DNA of 48,500 nucleotides from Cristatella mucedo. Its lineage: Eukaryota; Bryozoa; Phylactolaemata; Cristatellidae. Where the stretch lies: NCBI GenBank assembly GCA_009760855.2, contig WPIO01000004.1:1940001-1988500 (forward strand), written 5' to 3'. The position numbers were made by a program, and so were the translations under genes. The notes under the pieces are model-generated. The model worked only from the letters and a program-made list of their open reading frames with translations, was not told the DNA's origin and made no database searches. The stretch's first letter is position 1. Each line of letters begins with the position of its first letter. Positions 1 through 15,251 of this stretch are shown one piece after another.

Positions 1-261
1 GCTCACCCTGCCCACTTCCGAGAGCTGGCCGTCGGGCGGTTCATTGGGTTGTTAATGTAACTGGATGTAAACGGAAGTAAGTTATCTGTAACAGATGTAA
101 ACGAGCTCGTAAGAGACAAGGCCAGAATGTTATGCAATGTATCTTCGTCTGTAACTCACCTAAGCCACACAGGAGAGTTTTGTGTAGCCCAGTCAAAGTG
201 TAAGCAGCGGTCGGTGAGCGTTTTGTAGCTAACAGGCTTCATCTCACGAAACTACAGCCAC
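1..261 (-). repeat. dispersed repeat, copy 1 (core 131-262)
   Basis: Positions 131-262 share blocks with 11170-11315: ATGCAATGTATCT-CGTCTGTAAC, CAGGAGAGTTTTGT-TAGC, and a block ending in AACAG-CTTC-TCTCACG-AAC. Spacing between blocks is similar, so both come from one unnamed repeat. In this copy it abuts the 3' side of the minus-strand LINE at 262-1360. Positions 1-130 hold no recognisable gene, only short GATGTAAACG-type direct repeats. The minus strand is a guess taken from the neighbouring LINE. The family is not recognised. Confidence 0.5.
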
Positions 262-1360
262 ATTCATCACCAGCTCTATGGCCTAATGGCTTTTTCGGTA
301 GCCTGGCCAAAACAGAATTGCAATAATCCGGCCTAGACAATGCCAGGGAGCTAGTTAATTTTTGCAAGTCATCATAATTGACAGTCCCTAATCTTAGATA
401 CGAATCTGTCGCGATGGCTAGCAGAGGAGCCAGTCTTCTTAATGACACTTTCAAAGTTTAGGCATTTGTCAAAGGCAACGCCTAAATTCTGAGCACACAG
501 CTACAGTTACACAGCTACAGCATCAACTATTACAAGAGCATAGTTGCCTTGTCCAGCCTCGACGCTTGCGGTCCCCTGTGAGTAGCAGTTTGATTTTATC
601 GTCGTTTAAGTTTAAGGAAATCTGCTGACATCCCTGATCGACTGTCTGCAAGGCAAGGATGTAGCTTATCAGTCGCGTCAGCAGTTTCCGACGGTTCAAA
701 TGGCACACACGGCTGAATATCGTCAGCATAAAAGTGATAGGCGATTCCACGGGCCCGAATCACTTTTCCCAGAGGTTCGGTATGAAACTAGAGAGCAGCA
801 ACGGACCGAGGCCTTGACCCTTGACCACAGGTGACTGACTGGTCTGGTGGGCAAGACCTGTGATTACTTGTGTTACCGAACGAAACGAATTGAACACGAC
901 CAGACAAGTACGATTTGAACTACGCCAGTGCCTCATCTGCAGACCGACGGTCGTGTTCAGTCACTCGAGCAGGATATAGTGATCAATCGTGTCGAACGCA
1001 GCTGATAGGTCCACCAGGGCCAGAGCAGTGACACTCCCGACATCGCTGTCATCGTTGCTGCATAGGATGTCGTTGGTTACACGAAGGAGATCAGTTTCGG
1101 TGGAGTGCTGTCGCTTGAACATCGAACGAAATTTTTTCTGATGATTCATTTATTTTCGATATATGCTGCAAGCTGAATGGCAACAATCTTTTTGAAAATC
1201 TCTGACAACAAAGGAAGTAAGGAAACTGGGCGATAGTTTCTAGGTTTCTAGGACCTCTGTAGAGTGTCTAGGAAGAAAGCCCGCTCGCTCTCTTAGGGCC
1301 TGTACAAACGTAGTATTATCTTATATTATCCAATCCAGGCTTATTTAGTAGGTAGTTGGA
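262..1360 (-). mobile_element. degenerate LINE (CR1/L2 group), reverse transcriptase fragment
   Basis: Read on the minus strand, fragments of one reverse transcriptase occur in the correct order but in different frames. The first is an NYRPVSLLPLLSEIF block (about 1225-1180). It is followed by an HSTETDLLRVTND and DLSAAFDTIDH block (1100-965), the catalytic FYADD (YADD codons at 719-730), and a thumb-side segment with DYCNSVLARLPK (about 330-270). These motifs and their spacing match CR1/L2-type non-LTR retrotransposons. Frameshifts and stops make it a pseudogene copy. There is no endonuclease domain here: the copy is cut at about 1360 and its C-terminus is lost near 262. A short plus-strand LINE tail is inserted at about 1260-1330. 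Confidence 0.85.
1260..1330 (+). mobile_element. short LINE 3' tail nested in the LINE at 262-1360
   Basis: The minus-strand LINE coding sequence is interrupted here. The PGLD side resumes at CAATCCAGGCTTATTTAG (1331 onward), which matches the same point of the minus-strand copy near 47277. The inserted stretch reads GTCTAGGAAGAAAG, then CTCTTAGGGCCTGTACAAACG and a TAGTATTATC tail, a diverged version of the shared 3' end (CTCTGAGGGCGCTATACAAATG plus ATT repeats). Confidence 0.6.
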
Positions 1361-1473
1361 CTCGATGGAGAGAGGAGACAGAGAGAGGGGGAGGGGAGAC
1401 AGAGAGGAGTTCCACCGACAAGCCAGGACACTAGGGACGTGGGCAGGTGAGGGAATAGGCTTCCAAATAAGTT

Positions 1474-1476
<3 letters not shown>

Positions 1477-1519
<43 letters not shown>

Positions 1520-1531
1520 AAGGGGGGGGGG
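1477..1531. repeat. (AG)20 microsatellite followed by G10 run
   Basis: Pure AG dinucleotides run from 1477 to 1516, followed by GTAAA and a run of ten G at 1522-1531. Open frames across it (poly-Leu/Ser) are repeat artefacts. Confidence 0.95.
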
Positions 1532-2483
1532 AGTTCTAGCCAATTAGAGTGGGTTGTGCAGCTGTGGCTTCCTGCTTTGTTTGGTGTTTCTAGATTGGTG
1601 TTTCTAGGTACCATACGGTGCCCCGAGTAATTACTGCCGGCTGCAAACTGCGTCCTGCTTACATTTTTTAATAGCTTTTTTTAAATGGACGAATGGTCAG
1701 GGAAACAAGCTGCCGGCTGCCGAGCCCTCGAACAAAGGTGGTCGTCGGCTGGTGCCTCGGTGGCTGGCTGCCGGCATTAGTCACAGCTGGTCATCGGTGT
1801 CACTTTCAGTGCATTAGTATGGTGAGGACAGAGGGTGATTATGGTCAGTATTGGCTAGGATTGCCCGGCCGTTGTACAACGTTTCCGGTCCATTATCCTA
1901 CGACCTTGCTACGATTGGTTATTACCTCGGGGGGGGGGGCAGAGGCCGAGACATTGCCTTGAGTCCTGTCTCCTCTTCCTGTCCAGTCTCAGAGTGGAAA
2001 CCACCGGACAGTGCACCACATTACCTCGGTGCATGGTCAAAACAGCAGGGCAGGGGACATAATTACGGTCGTTCTTTAACTTGCTGCCCATTGGCACCAG
2101 CATTTCCTCTCTAGTAGCTGCAGCTGCTGTGCAAATGGCAGTAGTGGTTGGTCTGCCTGCTAGTTGCTCATCTGCCTTTAGCTCTCTGCCTGGTCACGTG
2201 TATCGTGTCTCGACTCTTCGAGAAAGGTACCCGTGCATGCTGGGGTCGAGCGGAGACACATGAGCTGGGCACGCCTAGGCACGCCCGGATGCGTAGGATC
2301 CTCGAGAAAAAATGGCTTGCGAAATGTTATTTAAATAGGCTCACCAAATGTTACTAACCAGGGGTTCTACAAACCAGTCTATGGTTTGACCTACCACTGA
2401 CCTATGACCCCATAGACCTGTCTTCTCATTGTGTACTCTTGCATGCTTGTCTAAGTGTGACACAAGCATGTCTGTCATTAGCA

Positions 2484-2484
<1 letters not shown>
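1532..2484. other. no gene recognised
   Basis: Non-repetitive DNA with a G10 run near 1931-1940. All open frames are short and show no recognisable domain. Nothing supports a gene on either strand. Confidence 0.5.

Positions 2485-2571
<87 letters not shown>
2485..2571. repeat. (TGC)29 trinucleotide repeat
   Basis: Twenty-nine uninterrupted TGC units. Depending on frame and strand they read as poly-Ala, poly-Leu, poly-Cys, poly-Ser or poly-Gln. No frame continues into a recognisable protein. Confidence 0.95.
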
Positions 2572-6892
<4,321 letters not shown>

Positions 6893-7012
6893 CTCATTCT
6901 CTTTCTTTCTCTTTCTTTCTCTCTCTTTCTCTATCTCTCTCTCCCTCTCTCTCTCTCTCCCTCTCTCTCCCTCCCTCTCTCTCTGTCTCTCTCTCCCTCT
7001 CTGTCTATCTAT
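6893..7012. repeat. pyrimidine-rich CTTT/CTCTCC tract
   Basis: Nearly pure C/T on the plus strand for about 120 bases, beginning with CTTT units and passing into CT and CTCC units. Low-complexity sequence. Confidence 0.9.
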
Positions 7013-8962
7013 AATTCTCGGTATATCTATCTCTTTCTTATTCTGCCTTGTCCACCTGTTGCCCATCGGTTTGTACCATTGGCGCTGCGTCAGCGCAGCA
7101 GCAGCAGAGAGTGGCAAATTCTCGTCTGCATCGCTCGGTTCCTTTGTCTCGACCGATCACAGTTGGCTCTGCAATGACCAGGTCTTGGCGCGAGCCAAGC
7201 AAGCTTTGTTTGTTGAGCAGACGCCCCAGCCTATTGGCGCCCCTGCCCGGCGCTTGCGAACATTGTACCTTAATTCTATTTTATGGCAAATAGACAAATG
7301 CAAGCTCACTTAATTGCGAGAGCCATTCCATCTATTTTGTGCGTGTACGTTGGGCTTGCTAACGACTGATTGCGTACTGCCGTTTAACTGACCCTTTGAT
7401 GTTGGCCAGCCAGTAGCAGGTAGATCGGACATAGTGAGAGAGAGAGTGCTCTCTCCCTCGTGAGCTGTCACCGCCGTCCAGTGGTGCTCTGTCGTCTTCT
7501 CCTGCGCTCGCCCCCCCCCCGATAAATTTCAGGTATCGAATTTGGGCGACGCGATGCTTGAGTTCCAGCGACAGCGATTGGGCAGCTCTGCTCATTGGCT
7601 GAATTCGAGCCCAGATGCCAGTGCCTGGAGCACACAGCAAGTCGCCGCCCGGAAGTGTTGGAAAGCTGCCTCTCGTCCAGTTGGGGCGGCATCGATGCTG
7701 CACTGGTTTTTTCTAATGTTGGCGCTTGCCGTTCCGAGTACCGAAGCCGTTTGCTGTTTCGAAAAAGCGAAAGCGCATCACGTGCACGCGATCCCCATTT
7801 TCTAGCACGTGATCACCATCGTTCGCTAGGCTTGAGCTAGGTCGGTCAAAGAGGCTTCTACCACGAACTAATGCCGTTTAGCAACTGTGGGGCGAGAGGG
7901 CAGCCTGGCGGCCAACTTGGCTGCTGCCTCGGTCAGGCTTTGTCGGTGCTGCCTTAGTGTCAAGCTTGTGTAACACTGGCCGCGGGCCACCGTTCGGTGG
8001 CTCGGTAGCAAGCCTGTAGCTGCCCACTGAACGGATCGCGAGCTGGGAGCTGGCAGCAGCAGCTGCCGAAAATCGGTGAACGGTGAACGTTAACGCTCGA
8101 CGAAAAGCCAAGCCCAGCCACGCGAGCCTGGTGATCGGTCACGTGACAGCGACACGTGATTGCCGGGTGCACCTTCCTGCCCTCGGGCACCTGTCAGGCT
8201 TGGGCTGGCTGAGCTCAGCATGAGCAGATAATTGGGTCGTGAAGGTCCTAGCTAGCTAGCGGCACCCCAGCCGGCTTCATGCCTGGCATGCTCTATTGTG
8301 CTGCCGAATCTCGACTGCCAACCCTCCTCCCCCCCCCCAGTACCGAGCCGAAGTTGTGGCTCTGCAACTGCAGCAGCTGCAGCAGCTGACGGGCGCCGAT
8401 GGCAGAACCCTCATCGCTGCCCCTGCCCGGCACCTGCACAGCACGCCATTGGAGAGCAGCTCGTTTGCCTGCTTGCTTGCAGTGGGAGGGAACAGACAGC
8501 TCAATGCAGGGCGTGCGAAAGCTGTCGATGTAGTCTCGAGACTCGCTTGTTGTGGCGCATGTCTGGGAGCGCTTGCAACAACAACGAGAGCTCCGTGCTC
8601 CGACGCCTTGTTGGAAACTGAGAACCCGCTGAGCTTGAGATGTTCGGTAGAGACTAGGCATTCAAGGGGCTGGCCTGTCTGCCTCTGGCGCGAGCAGGCA
8701 CGCACGTGCGCCCATGCTGTTAGCCCTGCGGCAGCTCGCTGTGCTGGCCAAGGAGAGTGACGTCATCGGATCGAATCTGACCAGTTGCCAATGTGGCCCA
8801 AGTGAGTCCTGTGGCCTATGCCTGGACCAGCCAGTGAATGCTTGGCATGGTTCGGATGTAGGCGAGGGGTGTGCCTGCAACTCTTATGACTTAATGAAAG
8901 CATGCTAAAAGTGGAGACCGGGCAGAGAGTAGCATCACGTGTCGTGGGTATCACGTGTGCAA
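7013..8962. other. no gene recognised
   Basis: About 1.9 kb without a recognisable domain, RNA gene or transposon. C-homopolymer runs occur near 7510-7519 and 8330-8337, and a CTGCAG/CAGCTG-rich block lies near 8365-8390. Open frames on both strands overlap each other and have no consistent protein signal. Confidence 0.45.
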
Positions 8963-8973
8963 TCTCTCTCTCA

Positions 8974-9027
<54 letters not shown>

Positions 9028-9033
9028 TGAGAG

Positions 9034-9075
<42 letters not shown>
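8963..9075. repeat. 76-bp perfect palindrome with (TA)24 core, then a second (TA)n tract
   Basis: Left arm 8963-8976 (TCTCTCTCTCACCA) and right arm 9025-9038 (TGGTGAGAGAGAGA) are exact reverse complements around a pure TA tract at 8977-9024. A second TA tract runs to about 9075 and ends in CTTTCTCTCTCC. The structure can extrude as a long cruciform. Confidence 0.95.
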
Positions 9076-9077
<2 letters not shown>

Positions 9078-9959
9078 TTCTCTCTCCGATCGCGTCTGCT
9101 CTCTTACCGAGGTCCATGCTACCAGGGCTCCCATTTTTTGTAAACGCTTTGTAGGTGCCACGAGGTGCTTTTCGACACCGCCAGGCAATCTGTATTCTTG
9201 TATAGCGCTCACGAAGTATAACACCGGAAGCACGTGGTCACGGCCAGTTCTTCAGACGGATGCTAACGATGGCAGATGCAAATCCAAAGATAATGGGTAT
9301 AAACCAAAGGCATAGATGCACAGAGGCCATTTGCTACAGAGGGCGTAGCAATAGAAGCATATTCTAATATGACGGTCGATGTCCAACCGCTGCGGTTGGA
9401 CATTTGAAACGTCGTGTGGACATCCATGTCGAGTGGACACGGTGAGTGTTCGCCAAAAAGTGTCACGACTTTCGTGTCTTGCCGCCTATAGCAACATCCT
9501 GACTCAGCCTGTGCATACGGGCAATGAGCAGCACATGCAAAACAAACCGACAGGCACTCGCCCAGCATCACGAGGTCGAGGTCACCTTCCCCCTGGGGAG
9601 GCATCTCCCCTGGTGGTGCTCGAGTATCGCTTATATGACCAGCCGGGCGGCCGTACTTAAAAGAGGATGTGCCCTCGACTAGATATAAACGTATCTGGGT
9701 ATTTGGAATGGCCTGCAGAATAAGCTTCCTTTAGTGAAAGCTTTCTTTGTGATACCGCCACTAACTTTTCTGGCTGGGTAGTCAGGACCCATCCTGGATA
9801 CTAACCGTAATCAGAAGGTAGCAACCAAGCGCCTCTTTTTTGCAGCAAGCAATTTTCCAGTACGCACGGCATCCGAATGGAACTGAAACTAGAAGCTAAC
9901 GAGGCAGTTGCCAATGGGTTGTACTGCTCAAATCCTATGTCCACCTGACTTGGCGGCTC

Positions 9960-9961
<2 letters not shown>
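9076..9961. other. no gene recognised; 25-bp perfect hairpin at 9379-9403
   Basis: ATGTCCAACCGC, one T, then GCGGTTGGACAT form two perfect 12-bp arms at 9379-9403. An open frame of about 113 codons covers it on the minus strand (9263-9604) with no recognised domain. Positions 9660-9910 are ordinary mixed sequence with no assigned function. Confidence 0.45.
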
Positions 9962-10001
<40 letters not shown>

Positions 10002-10051
10002 CTGTGTGTCTGTGTGTATGTCACATTAGCAAGAGAGAGAGAGAGAGAGAG
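9962..10051. repeat. (GT)19 microsatellite and nearby (GA)n
   Basis: GT dinucleotides at 9962-9999, imperfect TCTGTGTG units to about 10018, then a short pure GA run at 10031-10051. Confidence 0.95.
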
Positions 10052-10224
10052 TGGAGAGAGAACGAGGTGGAGACTAGGACAGAGGCAGACAGAGGGTGAG
10101 ACAGCATAGCTAGCTTGATAGATAAATTGATTGGGTGATTCCTAGAAGGATGGAGAAGCTTTGAGTGGGAACGGAGAAACCTGTGAGACAAGAGTGGAAA
10201 GAGATATGGTTCCAGGAATACCAT

Positions 10225-10436
10225 TTCATAAAAAGTCAAGTTCATTTGGTAAGTGGTAACTACATTCGAAAGGGCCAACCCTCATGCTGCTTGGTGACCT
10301 CGGAGCATGATTGTGATGCAACGTTAAACCCACTCCTTTATATTGGGCAACATTAAGCAGTGATTTGGTTCCGTCCGACGGGCTACCCGTTAATCTCTCA
10401 GGGCACTATACAAATGTATTATTATTATTATTACGA
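10225..10436 (+). mobile_element. LINE 3' end (5'-truncated)
   Basis: The stretch ends TAATCTCTCAGGGCACTATACAAATG followed by (TATTAT)n, closely matching the shared LINE 3' terminus. The upstream ACGTTAAACCC motif (about 10322-10332) is also typical of such 3' ends. The 5' limit is uncertain. The best-supported part is 10395-10436. Confidence 0.55.
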
Positions 10437-10696
10437 ATATGCGACCAATCAAAAACTTATATGGGGCCGCTTCTCTCACTCACTACCCTCTTCCACTGCC
10501 TCTCTCTCCTCTCTCTCTCCTCTCTCTCTCCTTCTTGTTTGGTGAATAAATAAAATATGTTGATTTGCATATCTAGCTGCGGTGTAGATATCTTTTGAGC
10601 CCCTGCATAATAAAAAAATAATATCTGATTTAACAGCCTCTTTTGTCTAGCGACAGAAGAGAGCCTTTACGGCCATCACGACCGCTTGCTTAGACA

Positions 10697-10920
10697 ATAA
10701 ATACGATTCATTTGTATAGCGCCCTAAGAGAACTTAATCTCTATTCAGGCGCTTCACATATGCCTCGGGGCTCGAGCCCGCGACCTCAGTCAGACCTTGA
10801 TCAGGGCGAGCACCTGAACCACCGGACCAAACCAGTGTGGCAATAAAGAATCGCCCGCTGCAGGATTAGAACCCACTACCTCGGGACAGAGGTCGTGACA
10901 AGCAACCGACCGCCTTACCT
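10697..10920 (-). mobile_element. dimeric tRNA-derived SINE with LINE-type 3' end
   Basis: On the minus strand the element starts AGGTAAGGCGGTCGGTTGC (A-box-like) and carries a B-box-like GGGTTCTAATCC (10863-10874). A second tRNA-like unit follows, with TGGTCCGGTGGTTCAGG and GGGCTCGAGCCCC (near 10766-10779). It ends in GAAGCGCCTGAATAGAGAT, then TAAGTTCTCTTAGGGCGCTA and an AAATG tail, the same hairpin and 3' end as the LINEs here. A SINE made by RNA polymerase III and mobilised by the partner LINE is the best reading. A related copy lies at 27457-27590 and a more distant one at 41675-41835. Confidence 0.75.
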
Positions 10921-11162
10921 AGTGTTTGATACTTGTGTATTTGTCAATAGACTGCTTGGACCTGCTAGAGTAAGTGGCAAAAGTGTCATCCGACTCTGGG
11001 TGTAACTAGATTCGCTGAAGCTGAATTATGTGGCTTTACTTTTCCTACCCAGGGAAATTCGAGCCGCGCCCCCCCCCCACCCGCACTGGGCAATTCTGTA
11101 TTAGTGGCCACTGCAAGCGGCCGCAGCCGTTCAGCTCCTCCGACGCTATTGAAAGCGGAGGC

Positions 11163-11320
11163 TGCATTATAATGTAATGCAATGTATCTCCGTCTGTAAC
11201 TCCACAAAGTCATAAAGACCGTGTGGGTGTTAAGCAGGAGAGTTTTGTATAGCTAGCGAACTCACAGCCCAAGCAGCTCTCGGTACGCATTCGGTAGGCA
11301 ACAGACTTCGTCTCACGCAA
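11163..11320 (-). repeat. dispersed repeat, copy 2
   Basis: Shares blocks with 131-262, including TAATGCAATGTATCTCCGTC and AGCAGGAGAGTTTTGTATAG. It is not followed by LINE coding sequence here, so the repeat is an independent unit. The family is not recognised. Confidence 0.5.
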
Positions 11321-11325
11321 CAAAG

Positions 11326-13879
11326 AGAAAGTGGGAAGCAAAGCAGAGTCAGGAGAGCAGTTGAGGTGCAGTGAGCAGCATGGAAATAGAACCTCAGGAC
11401 CGCTGAAAAGGATGAGCCATAGTCGGCAGTAGGAGAGTGGTTGTCGTTGCGTAAGAAGCCTGCTCGGCATTAACCTTTATAAAACAATCCGCCGCCGCCG
11501 CCGCCGGCGGGCCTTCTCCTGGGACCGGCGACTGCTGCATATTAGTTGAGGGTCATGGACATCGGCCTTTTCAGGTATCCTGAATGTCATCCCTATCACG
11601 GAGGAGCCGCCGAGTGGGTGTAGCCGATCGGTGCGTACGCTCAGGAGGACGCTGGCTTTCGGTTCATTCTGTCTGCTCGTCGCTCTCTCTACCTCCCTGA
11701 AGGGCAGTGCTCGAATGTCTTCAATCTGTTTAAGAATTGCCTCGGAAGCCCGCCAGACGTGCTTAGGCTACTTGAGTCCGCAAGAGATACGAAATGGAAA
11801 AAATGTGACTTCAACGGCATCAACCCCGTGCTCAATTAACCGTTGAAAAGTCAACATCGGCTGGCACTGAAGCTTGCCAGCCGATTATTACCGGTACCGA
11901 CGGGAGAAGCAGACGCTGCCGGCGCCGAGTGCAGGCTAAACATGCACCGTTCTCGGTCGAGCTAGCCAGCTAGCCAGCTAGCTAGCTAGCTAGCTAGCTC
12001 CGGAAGTCATAACTCGTTCAGGTGACAGCGTAATTCCTGTTTGTCAAGCCCGTGGGCCTGCCAAGAACATAATCCGTCGTAATAAGTCTTCTTCGAACCT
12101 GTCATCGTGTCACTTGGGCCACCGCCGACTTCTTGGCGTACAGCTGCCGGAGATCGCTGCTAATTAGCCACGTCAAATAGTCATGGGCATTGCTCCACCA
12201 CCGGCTGACCGCCGATCGGGCGTCGGACAGCGCTCCAGCGACCTCGACCTCCAGCGACCTCGAGAGCCGCCGCGGCAGCAGCTGCCTAAGCGATGCATTC
12301 CTGACCGACCGCGACCTGATCGTCCATTGCTGCTAAGCAATGCGCGAATCCCTTCTTGTAGCCGGAGTATCCGCGGCGGCCATTAAGTCTGCTGCCGAAA
12401 CACCAGCGGGAGGCGTCCGGGCTAAAATGTCACGAGAGACTCGTACAAAGAAGGAGCCACAGGAAGAAGCTCACAGAAACACAGCAACACTTGCGATTAC
12501 GGCGCGATAGCGTCGCGATACCTTCATCGGTATAGTAAGCAGTGTGGGATTAGGTGCAAAGGCCGTGCGCTTCAATCGTGTTCGCGCGCTTCAATCGCGT
12601 CGCACCGTGCGAGTCAAAAGGAGCTCTCAGCCACTGCTTCGGGTCAAGCCTAGCCCGAAGCAGTATCCGCCACGGCCGACGGGGCTCTCCGCCGCGGCTG
12701 GTCAATCGCGACTTCGCGACGGCATTGGAGTGGCGCGCCCGCCACCCGTCCACCTCCATCTACGGCTGGCGCTTGAAACCGGGCGCTGATGACAGATCCG
12801 CCAATTGTCCAAGTGGATCGGATCGGCGACTGTTTTCCGTCGCCGCAATCGTGCCCAAAACTGTCACACGCGTGCCTCGATGCCACCTATCGCCGGTCGT
12901 AGGGCGGGGGGGGGGGGGTAGTGGAATCATGAGCGGATCGCATCGCGTCGCTGCGGCTCTACGATCAGACCGCGTTCGCGGCGGACGATCAACTTTTTCA
13001 AGCGCAGCGAGCGCAGCGGCGGCGGCTCATCTAAATTGCCGATTGCGGTTCGCCGGTTCACAGTGCCGCACACTACGACAGAATATTAGAGCGCCAGCGG
13101 CTGGCTCTTCTAATTGTCGCCAGCTTCCGAGGGTGAAGCGTTACAAGTGAGCACGCTATTTTCTGAGCCACGCGGCTAACCACGATCTCGATGACCAACA
13201 CGTGACCGCGTGGCAGCCATGACGTCTTGAATGAATAATGACAGCTACTCGCATACATGCGCGGCTGAAATCGTACGGATCGCAAAAAGGGCTACACTGT
13301 CCAGAGATAGTCGTAGCTACCTACATCTGTCACAACCGCCACTTCCCACAAATTGCATGTAACTAGCTCGAGTCCTAGAGGGAGTCAGTTTTCGTGAGCC
13401 CGCGAAATCGATGTAGCAGGCTTTGTCAGCTGCTCGGCTGCGTCCGAAGCTACCAAGCAACCGATCGACCAAAACCAAGACCCCTGACTCGTCATCAGGA
13501 CAAGAACCAACTCGCCAGATTTGCAAACGCCAGCGTTCCTGTAATGTTGTCCTCTTCAAGAAACAATCAGTTCCTTCCGTACTTCCGGTGTCGTAGCGGT
13601 ACGAGACGACTACGAGGCGGCCATAGTCGCACAACGAAGACGTAACTCGCATGCAAGTGACCTAGTGCGGTTTATTTTCCGGAAGCTATGGCTCGTTCGA
13701 GCATGCTCAGTGGCACATTGGTAAGGCGGGGTAAAAGAAACAGCCGGGCCCGAGCAAGCAAGCACGGCCGATACGCAATTTAATTGGTGGCAGAAACCGG
13801 AGGAGAGCAATAGATAGCCCTAGTCCGCAAGACGTCAGCAAGTACGCTTAGCGTAGAGTAGCTCCGGGCGGATCTAGCC
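11326..13879. other. no gene recognised; (AGCT)n block and homopolymers
   Basis: About 2.5 kb with no supported gene. It holds a CCG run (11490-11507), an AGCT/AGCC palindromic tetramer block (11959-12000), a direct repeat CTCCAGCGACCTCGA (about 12233-12260) and a G14-type run (12904-12918). A frame at 11631-11846 (plus) has a hydrophobic start, but I see no family signature or consensus splice sites that would make it an exon. Confidence 0.45.
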
Positions 13880-14026
13880 CAGTGGCTCTCAACCTTCCCT
13901 AATAATGCCGCGACCCTTTAATACAGTTCCTCAGATTGTGGCGACCCCAACCATAAAATTATTGCGCGCGAAGTGTGGAATTGCGTGTTTTCGTATCGTA
14001 GGCGATCGTTAGGCGACCCCTGTGAA
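13880..14026. mobile_element. SPIN/URR1-like hAT element, left part
   Basis: Begins CAGTGGCTCTCAACCTTCC and continues with GCCGCGACCCTTTAATACAG, then TTCCTCA, a GTGGCGACCCC block, AACCATAAAATTATT, and GTTAGGCGACCCCTGTGAA at its inner edge. The order and wording match the consensus, as I remember it, of the nonautonomous SPIN/URR1-type hAT elements of vertebrates. The other terminus is at 15252-15394, beyond an inserted LINE. The left flank ATCTAGCC (13872-13879) and right flank CTCTAGTG (15395-15402) share the core TCTAG expected of an 8-bp hAT target duplication. No transposase gene is present. Confidence 0.85.
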
Positions 14027-15251
14027 TAATAATAATATAATAATATTGCACTTGATAAAGCGCCCTCAGAGAACTTAATCTCTTTCTAGGTGCTTTACAT
14101 TTGCTGCAAAGTGATATGCAATATAATAGTAAGCAAAATCATGCTTGAAAAACAAACAAAGTGAATAATATGGTTAGGGGTGACATGCACAGGGTCAGCA
14201 TGCAAATGTGGTTAGTGGCAGCATGCACAGTGTCAGCACGCATAAACACATCAAGGACGAATCACAGGGACCCACTAAATGCTGTCCTAAATAGGTGTAT
14301 TTTTAAGTTTCTTTTAAATGTGGTCAGGTCAGGGGATGTTCTGACGCAGGACGGGAGGGAGTTCCAGGCTTTGGGAGCATACGAACTAAATGCACGGTCT
14401 CCAAAGGATTAAAGGTTTGTACGGGGTATTTGTAGACTGTTGGATTCCGAAAAGCGGGTGGCACGATGCTTGGCCTGATGAGGTAGTATATCTGAAAGAT
14501 AGGCTGGAGCCATAGAATGAAGGGACCTAAAAGTGAGCGACAAAACCTTGAAGTCAATCCGTTGCTTGACTGGTGGCCAGTGCAGGTCGGCGAGAAGTGG
14601 AGTAATGTGGCAACTGCGACGCTCACGACAGACAAGTCTAGCTGCAGAGTTTTGCACCAGCTGCAATCGCCTGATCGCACATGCCGGTAGGCCAGCGAGC
14701 AGTGAGTTGCAGAAGTCGAGACGGGATGTCACGAATGCATGGACCAACTTGGACGTAGTATCCTTATCTAAACAATCCCGAATTTTAGCAATGCTATGAA
14801 GCTGAAAATAGGCAGATTTGACTGTGGAGCTGATGTGGTCGTCTAACGAGAGGTCGCTTTGGAATATGACACCTAGATTTCGAGCTGATTCAACTGGAGA
14901 TATGCTGGCAGAGCCAATTTTGAAAGTCAGCCTTTCCAATTTCTGAATCACACTGGGTTTGCCCATAACTAGTAAGTTAGTTTTATCATCGTTTAGTTTT
15001 AGAAAATTTGCTGCCATCCATGTGCGGATGTCATCAATGCATGCAGCACGTGAGTTTAGAGAATTGGAGGTGCTCGAAGGCTGGGAGGGATCAAAGCAAA
15101 GGTACAACTGAGTGTCATCCGCGTAAAAGTGAAAGCCTAGATTGTGCTTGGCAATCACATCAGCAAGAGGCAGAGTATAAACGGTGAAAAGGACCGGACC
15201 TAGCACAGAGCCCTGAGGTACTCCATATTTTAGAGGTACTTCAGATGATCT
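14027..15251 (-). mobile_element. LINE (CR1/L2 group), best-preserved RT C-terminal half plus 3' end
   Basis: An open frame on the minus strand runs from about 15240 to 14409 (the track-length part is 265 codons). In order it contains VPQGSVLGPVLF, the catalytic FYADDTQLYL (YADD codons 15114-15125), LKLNDDKTNLLVMG, LDFCNSLLAGLP, LQLVQNSAARLV and DFKVLSLTFRSLHSMAPAYL. After the stop the sequence continues with a decayed SYAPKAWNSLP / TFKRNLK block and the 3' UTR. It then reaches the hairpin and an ATT-type tail ending at about 14027. The endonuclease and N-terminal RT are missing (5' truncation). It sits exactly inside the hAT element, between CCCCTGTGAA and AGGGTCGTTCG. Confidence 0.9.

Noticed and set aside
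9379-9403. microRNA precursor
   Set aside because: Only 12-bp arms with a one-base centre, too short for a precursor.
11631-11846. Secreted-protein exon
   Set aside because: Hydrophobic start in a 71-codon frame only. No cleavage-site logic, homologue or splice context.
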